Part shown: piece by piece, positions 10,271-18,336 of the stretch
Numbering within the stretch: position 1 is the stretch's first letter
Layout of the letters: the number at the start of each line of letters is the position of its first letter
Origin: Oceanobacter mangrovi
GTDB lineage: Bacteria; Pseudomonadota; Gammaproteobacteria; Pseudomonadales; Oceanobacteraceae
Assembly: GCF_019740315.1 (NCBI RefSeq)
Contig: NZ_JAHXZR010000001.1
Location: forward strand, 682,001 to 746,000
DNA length: 64,000 bases
Direction: 5' to 3'
Position numbers and translations under genes: made by a program
The notes under the pieces: model-generated
What the model saw: the letters and a program-made list of their open reading frames with translations, nothing else
What the model was told of the DNA's origin: nothing
Databases searched by the model: none

Positions 10271-10512
10271 CTTTGTCAGATGGCGCCTTCGGCTTATCTG
10301 ACCTACCGGCAGGAGCCAGTGATACTGGCTCCCACACAGTCCTGTAGGTCGGATAAAGACGCCAAGCGGCTGCCATCCGACAGGCGTGGTAGCCACACGG
10401 CAGGCATTCCATGCAGTTCCGTAGGTCGGATAAAGACGCGAAGCGGCCACCATCCGACAGCGCCAAAACCAGCAAGCATATTGCGCCTGACGTCAGACCT
10501 TCGGCGTCAGGC
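10271..10512. repeat. REP-like palindromes between dmpG and dmpH
   Basis: Three copies of a REP-like unit: 10271-10306 in inverted orientation, then 10344-10383 and 10421-10460, both beginning GTAGGTCGGATAAAGACGC and ending near CCATCCGACAG. A separate hairpin (GCCTGACG / CGTCAGGC, 10485-10512) sits just upstream of the dmpH ribosome-binding site. Related units occur at 18241-18336 and 39629-39668. Such palindromes commonly lie between genes of an operon and may affect 3'-end stability of the upstream message. Confidence 0.75.
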
Positions 10513-10538
10513 CCGGAAAGAATTCGAGGAATAACAAG

Positions 10539-11336
10539 ATGAGTGAGAACAACCTGAATCGTGAGCAGATTGAAGCAGCAGCGGCCCATCTGGAAAAGGC
10601 CGAGCTGGAAGCTTACGAAGTTACCAAGCTGACCAACGATTACCCGGAAATGACCTATAAGGATGCCTTCGACATCCAATGGGAAATCCGTCGTCGCAAG
10701 GAAGCCCGTGGTACCAAAATTGTTGGTCTGAAAATGGGTTTGACCAGCTGGGCCAAAATGGCGCAGATGGGCGTTGAGCACCCTTGCTACGGCTTCCTGT
10801 GTGATTACTTCACTGTACCGGATGGTGGTGAGATCAAGACTGACGAACTGATCCACCCAAAGATCGAAGCAGAAATTGCTTTTGTGACCAAAAAAGCGCT
10901 GAAAGGGCCGGGCATCACCATTGCCGACGTCCTGGCGGCCACTGATTTTGTGCTGCCTGCCGTTGAGGTCATTGATTCCCGCTACAAGGACTTCAAGTTC
11001 GATCTCAAGAGTGTCATTGCCGATAACTCATCGTCCAGCCGCTTTATTACTGGTGGCCAGATGCAGCGGGTCGAAAACGTCGACCTCAAACATTTCGGTG
11101 TGGTGATGGAAGTGAATGGCGAAATCGTTGCAACCGGAGCTGGCGCAGCGGTACTGGGCCATCCGGCAGCATCGGTTGCCATGCTGGCGAATATGTTTGG
11201 TGAGCGTGATGAAGAAATTCCGGCTGGCACCTTTGTGATGGTTGGGGCGGTTACTGCAGCCTTCCAATGCAAGAAAGGTGACAGCTTTTCCGTGCGTTAT
11301 CAGGGACTGGGATCGATTAGCGGTCGTTTTGTTTGA
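10539..11336 (+). CDS. dmpH: 4-oxalocrotonate decarboxylase (DmpH-type)
   Basis: Decarboxylates 2-oxo-3-hexenedioate to 2-hydroxypenta-2,4-dienoate, the substrate of DmpE. Same fold as DmpE but with decarboxylase-branch segments: LTNDYPEMTYKDAFDIQWEI, KIVGLKMGLTSWAKMAQMG, HPKIEAEIAFV, AVEVIDSRYKDFKFDL and RYQGLGSISGRFV. 265 residues. AGGA precedes the ATG. A strong intrinsic terminator follows 44 bp after its stop, so the transcript from dmpE may end here. In the family it complexes with the hydratase. Confidence 0.93.
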   Translation: MSENNLNREQIEAAAAHLEKAELEAYEVTKLTNDYPEMTYKDAFDIQWEIRRRKEARGTKIVGLKMGLTSWAKMAQMGVEHPCYGFLCDYFTVPDGGEIKTDELIHPKIEAEIAFVTKKALKGPGITIADVLAATDFVLPAVEVIDSRYKDFKFDLKSVIADNSSSSRFITGGQMQRVENVDLKHFGVVMEVNGEIVATGAGAAVLGHPAASVAMLANMFGERDEEIPAGTFVMVGAVTAAFQCKKGDSFSVRYQGLGSISGRFV

Positions 11337-11380
11337 ACCAGGCCCATTCAGGGTGTGCTCACTTGTTGTCTGAGTGTTTT

Positions 11381-11402
11381 GCCCCGTAAGGGGCTTTTTT
11401 TT
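11381..11402 (+). terminator. Intrinsic terminator after dmpH
   Basis: GCCCC-GTAA-GGGGC stem-loop (11381-11394) followed by eight T residues. It lies 44 bp after the dmpH stop and 25 bp before the SDR start, separating the two transcription blocks. Confidence 0.85.
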
Positions 11403-11427
11403 AGCCAAAATTTATCACAGGTGTTTT

Positions 11428-12219
11428 ATGGATCTGGGAATCAAGGAAAAACTGGCGCTGGTCTCTGGCTCAACAGCAGGAATAGGCATGGCTACAGCCA
11501 GGGCGCTGGCCAACGATGGAGCCAGCGTTATTATCAACGGCCGTTCGGAGGCTGCGGTGGCAGCTGCCATTGAGATTCTGCAACCGCAGGTGAGTGGCAA
11601 TCTATTAGGTTTCGCTGGTGATCTGGCAAAGCCTGAAACCATCGATCGGCTGGCGGCGCAATATCCAAAGGTTGATATATTGGTCAACAATCTGGGAATT
11701 TTTGAACCTGCCGAGTTTGCCGATATCAGTGATCAGGACTGGTATCGTTTCTTTGAAGTCAATGTAATGTCGGGCATTCGGCTCAGTCGTCTATACCTGC
11801 CAGGTATGAAAGAACAAAACTGGGGACGCATTATCTTTGTTTCCAGTGAGAGTGCGGTGCAAATTCCAGCTGAGATGATTCACTATGGCATGACCAAGAC
11901 GGCCCAGCTGGCCGTCGCCCGTGGTATGGCTGAATCGCTGGCAGGCACGGGTATTACCGTCAATAGTGTGTTGCCTGGACCAACCCGCTCCCGTGGTGTG
12001 GTTGATTTTGTAAACCAGTTGGCAAAGGATGAGGGTAAGTCGTTCGAGCAGTTCGAACAGGAGTTTTTTGAAAAAGTCCGTCCTTCTTCACTGATCCAGC
12101 GCTTCGCTGCCCCGGATGAAGTAGCGTCCATGATTGCCTATCTATGCAGTTCGCTGGCGTCGGCAACCACCGGAGCCGCTGTTCGTGCCGATGGTGGGGT
12201 TGTGCGAGCCGTGGTGTAG
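11428..12219 (+). CDS. Short-chain dehydrogenase/reductase
   Basis: NAD(P)-dependent oxidoreductase, 263 residues from the ATG at 11428 (MDLGIKEKLALVSGS). An in-frame ATG at 11374 would put the start inside the preceding terminator. Classical SDR features: TGxxxGxG-like cofactor loop (GSTAGIGMA), NNLG motif (VNNLGIF) and the catalytic S-Y-K set (VSSES then YGMTK). Its substrate is not deducible. Position within a meta-cleavage cluster that lacks its usual semialdehyde dehydrogenase makes a role with a pathway intermediate possible, but SDRs do not normally oxidise aldehydes to acids. Confidence 0.88.
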   Translation: MDLGIKEKLALVSGSTAGIGMATARALANDGASVIINGRSEAAVAAAIEILQPQVSGNLLGFAGDLAKPETIDRLAAQYPKVDILVNNLGIFEPAEFADISDQDWYRFFEVNVMSGIRLSRLYLPGMKEQNWGRIIFVSSESAVQIPAEMIHYGMTKTAQLAVARGMAESLAGTGITVNSVLPGPTRSRGVVDFVNQLAKDEGKSFEQFEQEFFEKVRPSSLIQRFAAPDEVASMIAYLCSSLASATTGAAVRADGGVVRAVV

Positions 12220-12243
12220 GAGGCCTGCTGATAGGGAGAGGGG

Positions 12244-13200
12244 ATGCGTTTACTGATTCTGGGTGCCGGTGGTATTGGCTGTTATTACGCTGCTCGGCTG
12301 ATACAGGCGGGCCATGAGGTTGTTCTGGTGGCTCGTGGCGAACATTTACGCGCACTGCAAAGCGATGGTCTGACATTGCGTCACCCGAGTCTCCAGCTGC
12401 AACACCAGCCGGTGGTTGCCACGGATCTGGCTGGTCTGGCAAAGGGCTGGCAATGTGCTGATTTTGATTTACTGGTGCTGGCTGCCAAAGGTATGGCAAC
12501 GGCTGGGATGATGGCGACACTGGCGGACTGGCTTGCCACGGCACAAACGCCGGTGCTGTCGATCCAGAATGGCGTTACCAATGAGCCTGAAATCGCCGCG
12601 GTGGTTGGCCAGCAGCGTACACTGGGCGGATTGGCGGTGCGGATTGGTGGCCATATCATTTCGCCTGGTGTGGTCGAGGCCACTGGTGTGGCGCAGATAG
12701 AAATGGGCGTCTGGCCGTCGCAGCGCCTTAATCCCGACTTGCAGCCATGGGCTGAAGCTCTCGCAAGCACCTTTATTGACGCTGGAATCCCCTGTCGGTA
12801 TGAGACGGATATCCAGCAGGCGCTGTGGCGCAAACTGGTCATCAACAATGGCGTCAATCCGTTATCCGCACTGACCGGGCTGACTACTCGGCCGATGACA
12901 TCGGACCCGGTGCTGGGACCAATGGTGCAGGAATTGATGGCGGAAACGGTGCGGGCGGCACAGGCAAATGATGTGGCTCTGGCTGACAGTGATGCCGACG
13001 CCATGTATCAATTGATCTGTGATTTCGACGATATCAAGACTTCAATGCTGGTCGACTTTGAGAAAAATCGTGCACTCGAGCTGGCAGAAATTTGTGGGCC
13101 TGTGATTGACGGTTGTCGGGCAACTGGCTTGCCAGCAACAACCACCGAACGGGTGCAACGATTATTACAGCTGCGTTTGATCCAGAAATCAGGAGATTAA
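12244..13200 (+). CDS. Ketopantoate reductase-family (PanE/ApbA-like) oxidoreductase
   Basis: NADPH-dependent reductase of 318 residues. N-terminal Rossmann motif LGAGGIGCYYAARL (residues 6-19) and C-terminal helical domain with the family Lys/Asn region (LWRKLVINNGVNPLSALTG). Located 24 bp after the SDR and 82 bp before the ferredoxin gene. PanE paralogues within catabolic clusters are usually not the pantothenate enzyme; they may reduce an alpha-keto acid intermediate. Assignment to family is secure; function is not. Confidence 0.87.
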   Translation: MRLLILGAGGIGCYYAARLIQAGHEVVLVARGEHLRALQSDGLTLRHPSLQLQHQPVVATDLAGLAKGWQCADFDLLVLAAKGMATAGMMATLADWLATAQTPVLSIQNGVTNEPEIAAVVGQQRTLGGLAVRIGGHIISPGVVEATGVAQIEMGVWPSQRLNPDLQPWAEALASTFIDAGIPCRYETDIQQALWRKLVINNGVNPLSALTGLTTRPMTSDPVLGPMVQELMAETVRAAQANDVALADSDADAMYQLICDFDDIKTSMLVDFEKNRALELAEICGPVIDGCRATGLPATTTERVQRLLQLRLIQKSGD

Positions 13201-13212
13201 GTTTCCATCTAT

Positions 13213-13231
13213 GGGGGGGTCTATTCCCCCC
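13213..13231 (+). terminator. Possible weak terminator hairpin (G7/C6)
   Basis: GGGGGGT-CTATT-CCCCCC hairpin just after the PanE-like gene stop. There is no clear T tract after it (CAACTT follows), so it may be a pausing or mRNA-stability structure rather than a full terminator. Confidence 0.4.
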
Positions 13232-13282
13232 AACTTCACTATGATGTTGAAACATTGCTAAACAATAAAAAGAAGTACGGCC

Positions 13283-13600
13283 ATGACTCAACAAACGCTT
13301 TCTGAAATATCAGGTGGCAAGTCTTGCCATCAGGTCAGTATCAGTAATCAGGGACAATGTACGCTCTCTGGTAATTCACAAGCCAATCTGCTGGTGCAGC
13401 TGGGCAAGAACTCTCCGGTACTGGTGGGTTGCAAGGGGGGCGGCTGTGGTAAATGCCGCATCAAGGTCACTGAAGGGACCTATACCAGCAAGAAAATGAG
13501 CCGAGCCCATATCTCGCCACGAGATGAAGAGCAAAGCATTGTGCTGGCCTGCCGTATTTTTCCGCGCAGTGACCTGAGTATTATTCCCTTGAAGAGCTGA
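13283..13600 (+). CDS. XylT/DmpQ-like [2Fe-2S] ferredoxin
   Basis: Small plant-type ferredoxin (105 residues) that in TOL/dmp pathways re-reduces the active-site iron of catechol 2,3-dioxygenase after inactivation. Cluster ligands are visible as Cys50, Cys55, Cys58 (CKGGGCGKC) and Cys90 (VLACRIF). Located immediately upstream of the catechol dioxygenase gene, exactly as xylT precedes xylE. The first 35 residues are a low-homology leader. Confidence 0.88.
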   Translation: MTQQTLSEISGGKSCHQVSISNQGQCTLSGNSQANLLVQLGKNSPVLVGCKGGGCGKCRIKVTEGTYTSKKMSRAHISPRDEEQSIVLACRIFPRSDLSIIPLKS

Positions 13601-13958
13601 ACCCGGCGTTGCCGTCTATGAATGGGGGCTGCCGGATGATTCCGACTCGGTGTCGCCGGTTTTGACGTAACTCGCAATGCCTGCAAACCGGCTTCGGGAT
13701 TCACCATCCTGAAGTCCAGAGCGAGTACCGGATTAAGTTGATGCCCCAAATGTTTAGCCCGGACTGGTTACGCCAGCCCGGGTTCTTGTGTTGGCTGTGC
13801 GGCTGCTCAGGCTGGATCATAAAGTCTCGGAACGACTAAAGCTGTATCCTCAAAGGTATACCTAAAAAGTATATTTACTTACTGAAACCATATTAGACAC
13901 GAATCGTTTGACGTTCGATGATCCTGCTGATGGTGAATAAAAATAAGAGGAAAACAGT
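13601..13958. other. 358-bp intergenic regulatory region upstream of catechol 2,3-dioxygenase
   Basis: No gene seen. It contains a GC-rich inverted repeat (GCCCGG...CCGGGTT region, about 13757-13785), a candidate sigma-54 element at 13791-13806 and the AGCTGTA/AGGTATA/TATTAGAC motif set at 13840-13898. AAGAGGAAAA just before 13959 is the ribosome-binding site. The size and motif content suggest that the dioxygenase and tautomerase genes have their own promoter. Confidence 0.5.
13791..13806 (+). promoter_or_regulatory. Candidate sigma-54 (-24/-12) promoter for catechol 2,3-dioxygenase
   Basis: TTGGCTGTGCGGCTGC keeps the invariant GG (13793-13794) and GC (13805-13806) with the correct spacing, but matches TGGCAC-N5-TTGC only partly. 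A DmpR-like sigma-54 activator is encoded in the window, which raises plausibility. It is about 150 bp upstream of the start codon. A chance match is possible. Confidence 0.3.
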
Positions 13959-14885
13959 ATGGCTATGACAGGCGTATTACGCCCGGGACACTGCCAGCTT
14001 CGGGTGTTGGATATGCAGGAGTCGGTCGATTTCTATTCCAACGTCATGGGACTGGTTCATATGGGCAGCGATGACCAGGGTCGTGAATATTTCAAAACCG
14101 CTGATGAGCGCGATCATCACAGTCTGATTCTACGTGAAGCGGATCAGGCCGGGATGGATTTCTATGGCTTCAAGGTGCTCGACAAGCAAACGCTGGAGCA
14201 ACTCGATGCTGATCTGAATGCTTATGGCGTCAAGACCGAACGGATTGCTGCAGGTGAAATGTTGGCTACCGGCGAGCGGCTGCGCTTTACGGCACCAACT
14301 GGTCATGTCTTTGAGTTGTATTACCAGCGCGAAGACGTTGGCGATGGGCTTGGTTATGTCAATCCAGGGGTTCGTGTGGATGGCCCGGGTGGTATTTGTC
14401 CGGTGCGGTTGGACCATTGGCAGATTCACGGTGCTGATCTCGATGGCAGTCGTGATCTGTTCTGCAATGTACTGGGATTCAAGGTGGTGGAACGGATTAA
14501 GGCTGAAGATGGTGAGACCGACCTGGCGGTCTGGCTGAGCTGCTCTACCAAGGCCCATGATATTGCCTTTGTGCGCGACGAACGTAATAACACCTTGCAT
14601 CACGCCGCCTATTTGCTGGAAAGCTGGGAGCGGGTATTACACGCAGCCGATGTGATGGCGGCCAAGGATGTGGCACTGGATATTGGTCCACTGCGCCATG
14701 GTATCACCAAGGGAAAGACGATTTACGCCTTTGATCCATCTGGCAATCGCTTTGAAACCTTCAGTGGTGGCTATGATTTTTACCCGGATATGAAACCGCT
14801 GGTGTGGACCTATGACCAGATGGGCTCAGCTATTTTTTACCATACCCGCGAGCTGAATGAACGATTCCTGACGGTGGTGACCTGA
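13959..14885 (+). CDS. xylE: Catechol 2,3-dioxygenase (extradiol, XylE/DmpB type)
   Basis: Fe(II) enzyme that opens catechol between C2 and C3 to 2-hydroxymuconic semialdehyde. Two vicinal-oxygen-chelate domains; 308 residues. Iron ligands His153 (RLDHWQIHG), His214 (TLHHAAYLLE) and Glu266 (RFETFSGG) align with XylE His153, His214 and Glu265. The segment DIGPLRHGITKGKTIYAFDP and the C-terminus LNERFLTVVT are typical of the single-ring catechol I.2.A group. AGAGGAAAA precedes the ATG. Next gene is the tautomerase, 41 bp downstream. Confidence 0.96.
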   Translation: MAMTGVLRPGHCQLRVLDMQESVDFYSNVMGLVHMGSDDQGREYFKTADERDHHSLILREADQAGMDFYGFKVLDKQTLEQLDADLNAYGVKTERIAAGEMLATGERLRFTAPTGHVFELYYQREDVGDGLGYVNPGVRVDGPGGICPVRLDHWQIHGADLDGSRDLFCNVLGFKVVERIKAEDGETDLAVWLSCSTKAHDIAFVRDERNNTLHHAAYLLESWERVLHAADVMAAKDVALDIGPLRHGITKGKTIYAFDPSGNRFETFSGGYDFYPDMKPLVWTYDQMGSAIFYHTRELNERFLTVVT

Positions 14886-14926
14886 TCATCGGGTCAACGC
14901 CGTATTCTGAATAGTGGAGACACAAT

Positions 14927-15118
14927 ATGCCGATTGTTACGATTCAAATGATGGAAGGCCGCTCTGAGGATCAGAAGCGCAATATCATCGAACAGGTGAC
15001 GGCCACGCTTGCAGAGGCTTCTGATTCACCGGTTGAAGCAATCAGGATCATCCTGCAGGAAGTTCCCAGCACCAACTGGGGCAAGGCGGGAAAAATGGCC
15101 AAAGACCTGCAACGCTGA
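14927..15118 (+). CDS. xylH: 4-oxalocrotonate tautomerase
   Basis: Isomerises 2-hydroxymuconate to 2-oxo-3-hexenedioate for DmpH. 63 codons; after Met removal the catalytic Pro1 is exposed (PIVTIQMMEGRS), and Arg11 and Arg39 are conserved. The position of the usual Phe50 is Trp (STNWGKAG), a substitution common in related tautomerases. The protein forms small oligomers in this family. It ends the plus-strand meta-cleavage block. Confidence 0.94.
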   Translation: MPIVTIQMMEGRSEDQKRNIIEQVTATLAEASDSPVEAIRIILQEVPSTNWGKAGKMAKDLQR

Positions 15119-15132
15119 TGGTTCGATTGGCC

Positions 15133-15163
15133 AAAAAAACGGCGCTCAGGCGCCGTTTCTTGT
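15133..15163. terminator. Bidirectional terminator between tautomerase gene and gbcB
   Basis: AAACGGCG-CTCAGG-CGCCGTTT stem (about 15137-15158) flanked by A-rich sequence upstream and TTTCTT downstream, between convergent genes. It can serve the plus-strand tautomerase message and the minus-strand gbcB message. Confidence 0.8.
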
Positions 15164-15177
15164 CGTAATCTGAGTGA

Positions 15178-16299
15178 TCAGTTTTCGATCACTACCTTGC
15201 CTTTTGGTACCGAGCAGCAAGACAGGATGTAGCCATCGGCGACGTCTTCGTCGGTGATACCACCGTTGTGATTCATCTCTACTTCTCCTTCCAGTTTCTT
15301 CACCTTACAGGTACCACAAATACCCATACCGCAGGCTTTCGGAATGTACATGCCGAGGTTGGCGGCAGCGGTGTGCACGGTTTCGCCGGGCATGACACCA
15401 ATGCTCTTGCCGGACTGGCTGAATTCAACCGTGATCAGATCACTGCTGTCGAAGGCTTCCAGCGCCTCTTCGGCTTCGACTGCCTGGTCGAGGGCATCCT
15501 GTTTGATTTCGGCCGGAGTCGAACCAAAGGATTCCTCATGGTAATGCTCCATGTTGAAGCCGTTGGCTTGCAACAGGCTACGTACCGCGCGCATGTAAGG
15601 CTCAGGACCACAGCAGAAAACTTCACGGTCGTGCAGGTCGGGCACCATCATGTCGAGTTTGGCCTGATCCAGATAGCCGCGATAGCCAGACCACGGGAAA
15701 CCCAGCGCTTCTCGCTCGCAAATCAGATGCAGGTGGAAGTTCGGCACCCGTGCGCACATGTTGGTCAGTTCACCCTGATAAACGATATCGATCGGGGAAC
15801 GGGCGCTGTGGACAAATACCATGTCGATATCAGTGCTGGTGTCGTAGTACCAGCGAGCCATCGACATCACTGGCGTGATACCAACGCCGCCAGACAACAG
15901 CAGCACTTTATCGGCCGGGAAGTCGATACAGTTGAAGTTACCCACCGGGCCGTGCACCGGAATCACATCGCCTTCTTTCAGGTTGTCATGCATCCAGTTG
16001 GAGACCTTGCCACCCGGCACCCGTTTGATGGTCAGGCTGAAGCTGTAGGGCGTCGAAGGTGAGCTGGAGATGGTGTAGGAACGCATTACTGGCTGGCCTT
16101 CGATTTCCAGCTCCAGTGTGACGAACTGACCTGGCTTGAAGAAAAACAGCACAGGTACTTCAGCGAGGAAACAAAAGGTTTTGACGTCGTGGGTTTCGTT
16201 GACCACGCGGGCGCAACGCACCAGATGGCGACCATTTACCCAGGTATTGGTGGTTACTTCAGATAGTCCCTGGTTGGTCAGGGCGGTTGCGCTATTCAT
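15178..16299 (-). CDS. gbcB: Glycine betaine monooxygenase reductase component
   Basis: Passes electrons from NAD(P)H through FAD and a [2Fe-2S] centre to the Rieske oxygenase GbcA. Order of domains: flavin-binding (RSYTISSSPS), NAD-binding (LLLSGGVGITPVMSMARWYYD region) and a C-terminal plant-type ferredoxin (CGMGICGTC ... LSCC). 373 residues, the length of the HCP-reductase-like/GbcB family. It is divergent from gbcA across a 428-bp gap. The arrangement and strong GbcA identity make this more likely than a generic hybrid-cluster reductase. Confidence 0.9.
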   Translation of the reverse strand: MNSATALTNQGLSEVTTNTWVNGRHLVRCARVVNETHDVKTFCFLAEVPVLFFFKPGQFVTLELEIEGQPVMRSYTISSSPSTPYSFSLTIKRVPGGKVSNWMHDNLKEGDVIPVHGPVGNFNCIDFPADKVLLLSGGVGITPVMSMARWYYDTSTDIDMVFVHSARSPIDIVYQGELTNMCARVPNFHLHLICEREALGFPWSGYRGYLDQAKLDMMVPDLHDREVFCCGPEPYMRAVRSLLQANGFNMEHYHEESFGSTPAEIKQDALDQAVEAEEALEAFDSSDLITVEFSQSGKSIGVMPGETVHTAAANLGMYIPKACGMGICGTCKVKKLEGEVEMNHNGGITDEDVADGYILSCCSVPKGKVVIEN

Positions 16300-16727
16300 T
16301 GGGATATCACTCCTGCCAAAATTACGGTAAAAGGCTGCTTCTATCGGCCGTTAGCTTGCGGTGTTCTTTTTAGCGACAACCATGGGCCCGTGGCTATGGG
16401 GAGAATATTGCCCTGAGTCAATTTTGGAAAATTAACCATTCGCGACACGACTCTGTTCCAAGCGCGCCAGTTGAAATTGATCCACGTCTATATCGGCTTT
16501 CAATGCCGACAGAGGCGTCGAATTTCGGCGTTGCTGAAGTCGTAAACGGTCAACTGGAATCGCCGTATTTGACCCAGTATCGCCCTACACCTGAAGTGGT
16601 CGCAGAACCCTTCTGGCAACAAGCCAACCGTGACTGACTTCCAGCTCCGGCAATGGAATTTTAAATCGAGCAGCCTGGGCATTCCGTTGAACAGGAATGC
16701 CATTTTGATGATTGAGGAAATGCGGAT
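16300..16727. other. 428-bp divergent gbcB-gbcA intergenic region
   Basis: No gene seen. The region carries both promoters and, by analogy with Pseudomonas, should contain a GbdR site, but no unambiguous site could be recognised. GAGGAA at about 16710 precedes the gbcA start. Confidence 0.4.
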
Positions 16728-17999
16728 ATGAAAGAGTTTGATCTGCTGAACATCACTACCGATAGCTATGCTGATGCACGCATGCAAATGAAAGCCGAGC
16801 TGGAAGGTCGCGACCCAAGCTATTCCCTGCCACAACCCCTGTACAACGATCCAAACATGTTCCGTGTGGACATGGAAGAAGTGTTCCAGAAAGAATGGAT
16901 CTTCGTTGGTATGACTTCCGAGGTTCCAGCCAAGGGTGATTATTTCACCGTTGAAATTGGCCAGAACCCGGTCCTGATCGTTCGTGACGGTGAAGGTGGT
17001 GTGCAGGCATACCACAACGTCTGTCGTCACCGTGGTTCGGTGATTTGCACCAAACACCGCGGTAAGGCTGCCAACCTGGTTTGTCCATACCACCAGTGGA
17101 CCTACGACCTGAAAGGTAACCTGCTATACGCCGGTACCGAAATGGGCGACGACTTCGACATGAAAGGCCATGGTCTGAAGAAAGCCCACACCAAGACTGC
17201 CGGTGGTTTCATCTTCGTTTGTCTGGGCAAAGAGCAGCCAGAGTCTGATTTCGATCAGTTCCTGGAAACTCTGGAACAGTACATGGAACCGTACGATGTG
17301 GAAAACACCAAGCTGGCGGTTGAATCCCACATGTACGAAAAAGCCAACTGGAAACTGGTGATTGAAAACAACCGCGAGTGTTACCACTGCGCCGGTAGCC
17401 ACCCGGAACTGCTGAACACCCTGCTGGAATGGGACGACACCAATGATCCACGTGCGCCACAGGATTTCCTCGACCACTACGCGGCTCAGGCAGCTGCCTG
17501 GGATGCCGAAGGTATTCCGCACGAGCACAAGAGCTTTGGCCCTGGTCTGCGCAACCGTATCGTGCGTATGCCGCTGAAGAAAGGCGTTGAGGTAATGACG
17601 CTGGATGGTCAGAAAGGCTGTGAGAAGCTGCTGGGCCGCATCAAGAACCGCGAACTGGGTTCCATGCGTATCCTGCACCTGCCAAACAGCTGGAACCACA
17701 TGCAGTCTGACCACTTCATCGTCTTCCGTGTGTTGCCAATTTCCGCTCAGGAAACCATGGTCACCACCAAGTGGTTCGTCCACAAGGATGCGGTAGAAGG
17801 CGTTGATTACGATCCAGAGCGTCTGCGTCTGGTGTGGGATGCCACCAACGATCAGGACCGTATTCTGGGTGAACAGAACCAGCAAGGTATCAACTCGGTT
17901 GCCTACCAGCCTGGTCCTTACTCCAAAACCTTCGAGTTTGGTGTAATCAACTTCCTGGATTGGTACAGCGATACCGTACAGAAGAACCTGAAAAAGTAA
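16728..17999 (+). CDS. gbcA: Glycine betaine monooxygenase, Rieske oxygenase component
   Basis: Rieske non-haem iron oxygenase that demethylates glycine betaine to dimethylglycine and formaldehyde. Rieske motif CRHRGSVICTKH ... CPYHQW (Cys-X-His and Cys-X2-His) and mononuclear-iron region NNRECYHCAGSHPELL. 423 residues. Long stretches agree with Pseudomonas GbcA as I remember it: SLPQPLYNDP, AGTEMGDDFDMK, YMEPYDVENTKLAV, LLEWDD and GINSVAYQPGPYSKT. Partner reductase is encoded divergently and a GbdR-like activator lies 1.7 kb downstream. Confidence 0.94.
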   Translation: MKEFDLLNITTDSYADARMQMKAELEGRDPSYSLPQPLYNDPNMFRVDMEEVFQKEWIFVGMTSEVPAKGDYFTVEIGQNPVLIVRDGEGGVQAYHNVCRHRGSVICTKHRGKAANLVCPYHQWTYDLKGNLLYAGTEMGDDFDMKGHGLKKAHTKTAGGFIFVCLGKEQPESDFDQFLETLEQYMEPYDVENTKLAVESHMYEKANWKLVIENNRECYHCAGSHPELLNTLLEWDDTNDPRAPQDFLDHYAAQAAAWDAEGIPHEHKSFGPGLRNRIVRMPLKKGVEVMTLDGQKGCEKLLGRIKNRELGSMRILHLPNSWNHMQSDHFIVFRVLPISAQETMVTTKWFVHKDAVEGVDYDPERLRLVWDATNDQDRILGEQNQQGINSVAYQPGPYSKTFEFGVINFLDWYSDTVQKNLKK

Positions 18000-18027
18000 G
18001 ACTCTTACCGCTTCCAGGTTGTAAATG

Positions 18028-18061
18028 AAAAACGGCAGACCCTTGGGTCTGCCGTTTTTTT
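18028..18061. terminator. Terminator after gbcA
   Basis: AAAACGGCAGACCC-TT-GGGTCTGCCGTTTT, a 14-bp perfect stem with a flanking T run, 28 bp after the gbcA stop. The symmetric A/T flanks allow bidirectional use. Confidence 0.9.
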
Positions 18062-18137
18062 ATGGGGAAAATCTGGTTGAGAGCCTGGCGTTGCCAATAT
18101 GAATGTAGATTGGGCGTACCACGCAGGATCGAATTCG

Positions 18138-18336
18138 TAGGGTCGGGACATGTCCCGACAGCGGCTGCGATGTTTTCAAAGGCCCTTGTCCAGGCATGCC
18201 TGGACCCTACAACAAGATTTATCAAATACCCGGCAGTCGTGTAGGTTGGATCAGCGAACGGAGTGAGTGCCATCCAATGCCCCTGCGTCAGATGGCAGCC
18301 GCTGCGCGTCTTTATCTGACCTACGGCACTGGGAAT
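18138..18336. repeat. Palindromic intergenic repeats between gbcA and thrB
   Basis: Two different units. 18138-18214 contains GGTCGGGACATGTCCCGAC and GTCCAGGCATGCCTGGAC palindromes. 18241-18336 is a divergent REP-like pair (GTAGGTTGGATCAGC... and ...GTCTTTATCTGACCTAC) related to the units at 10271-10460. No gene seen. Confidence 0.65.

Noticed and set aside
14927-15118. Trp in place of Phe50 in the 4-oxalocrotonate tautomerase as a sign of altered function
   Set aside because: NWG at this place is common in related tautomerases, and Pro1, Arg11 and Arg39 are all conserved, so it is not remarkable alone.
16500-17093. Minus-strand 197-codon open frame over the gbcA 5' end
   Set aside because: Antisense shadow of the Rieske oxygenase gene; the gbcA frame carries all cluster-binding motifs.
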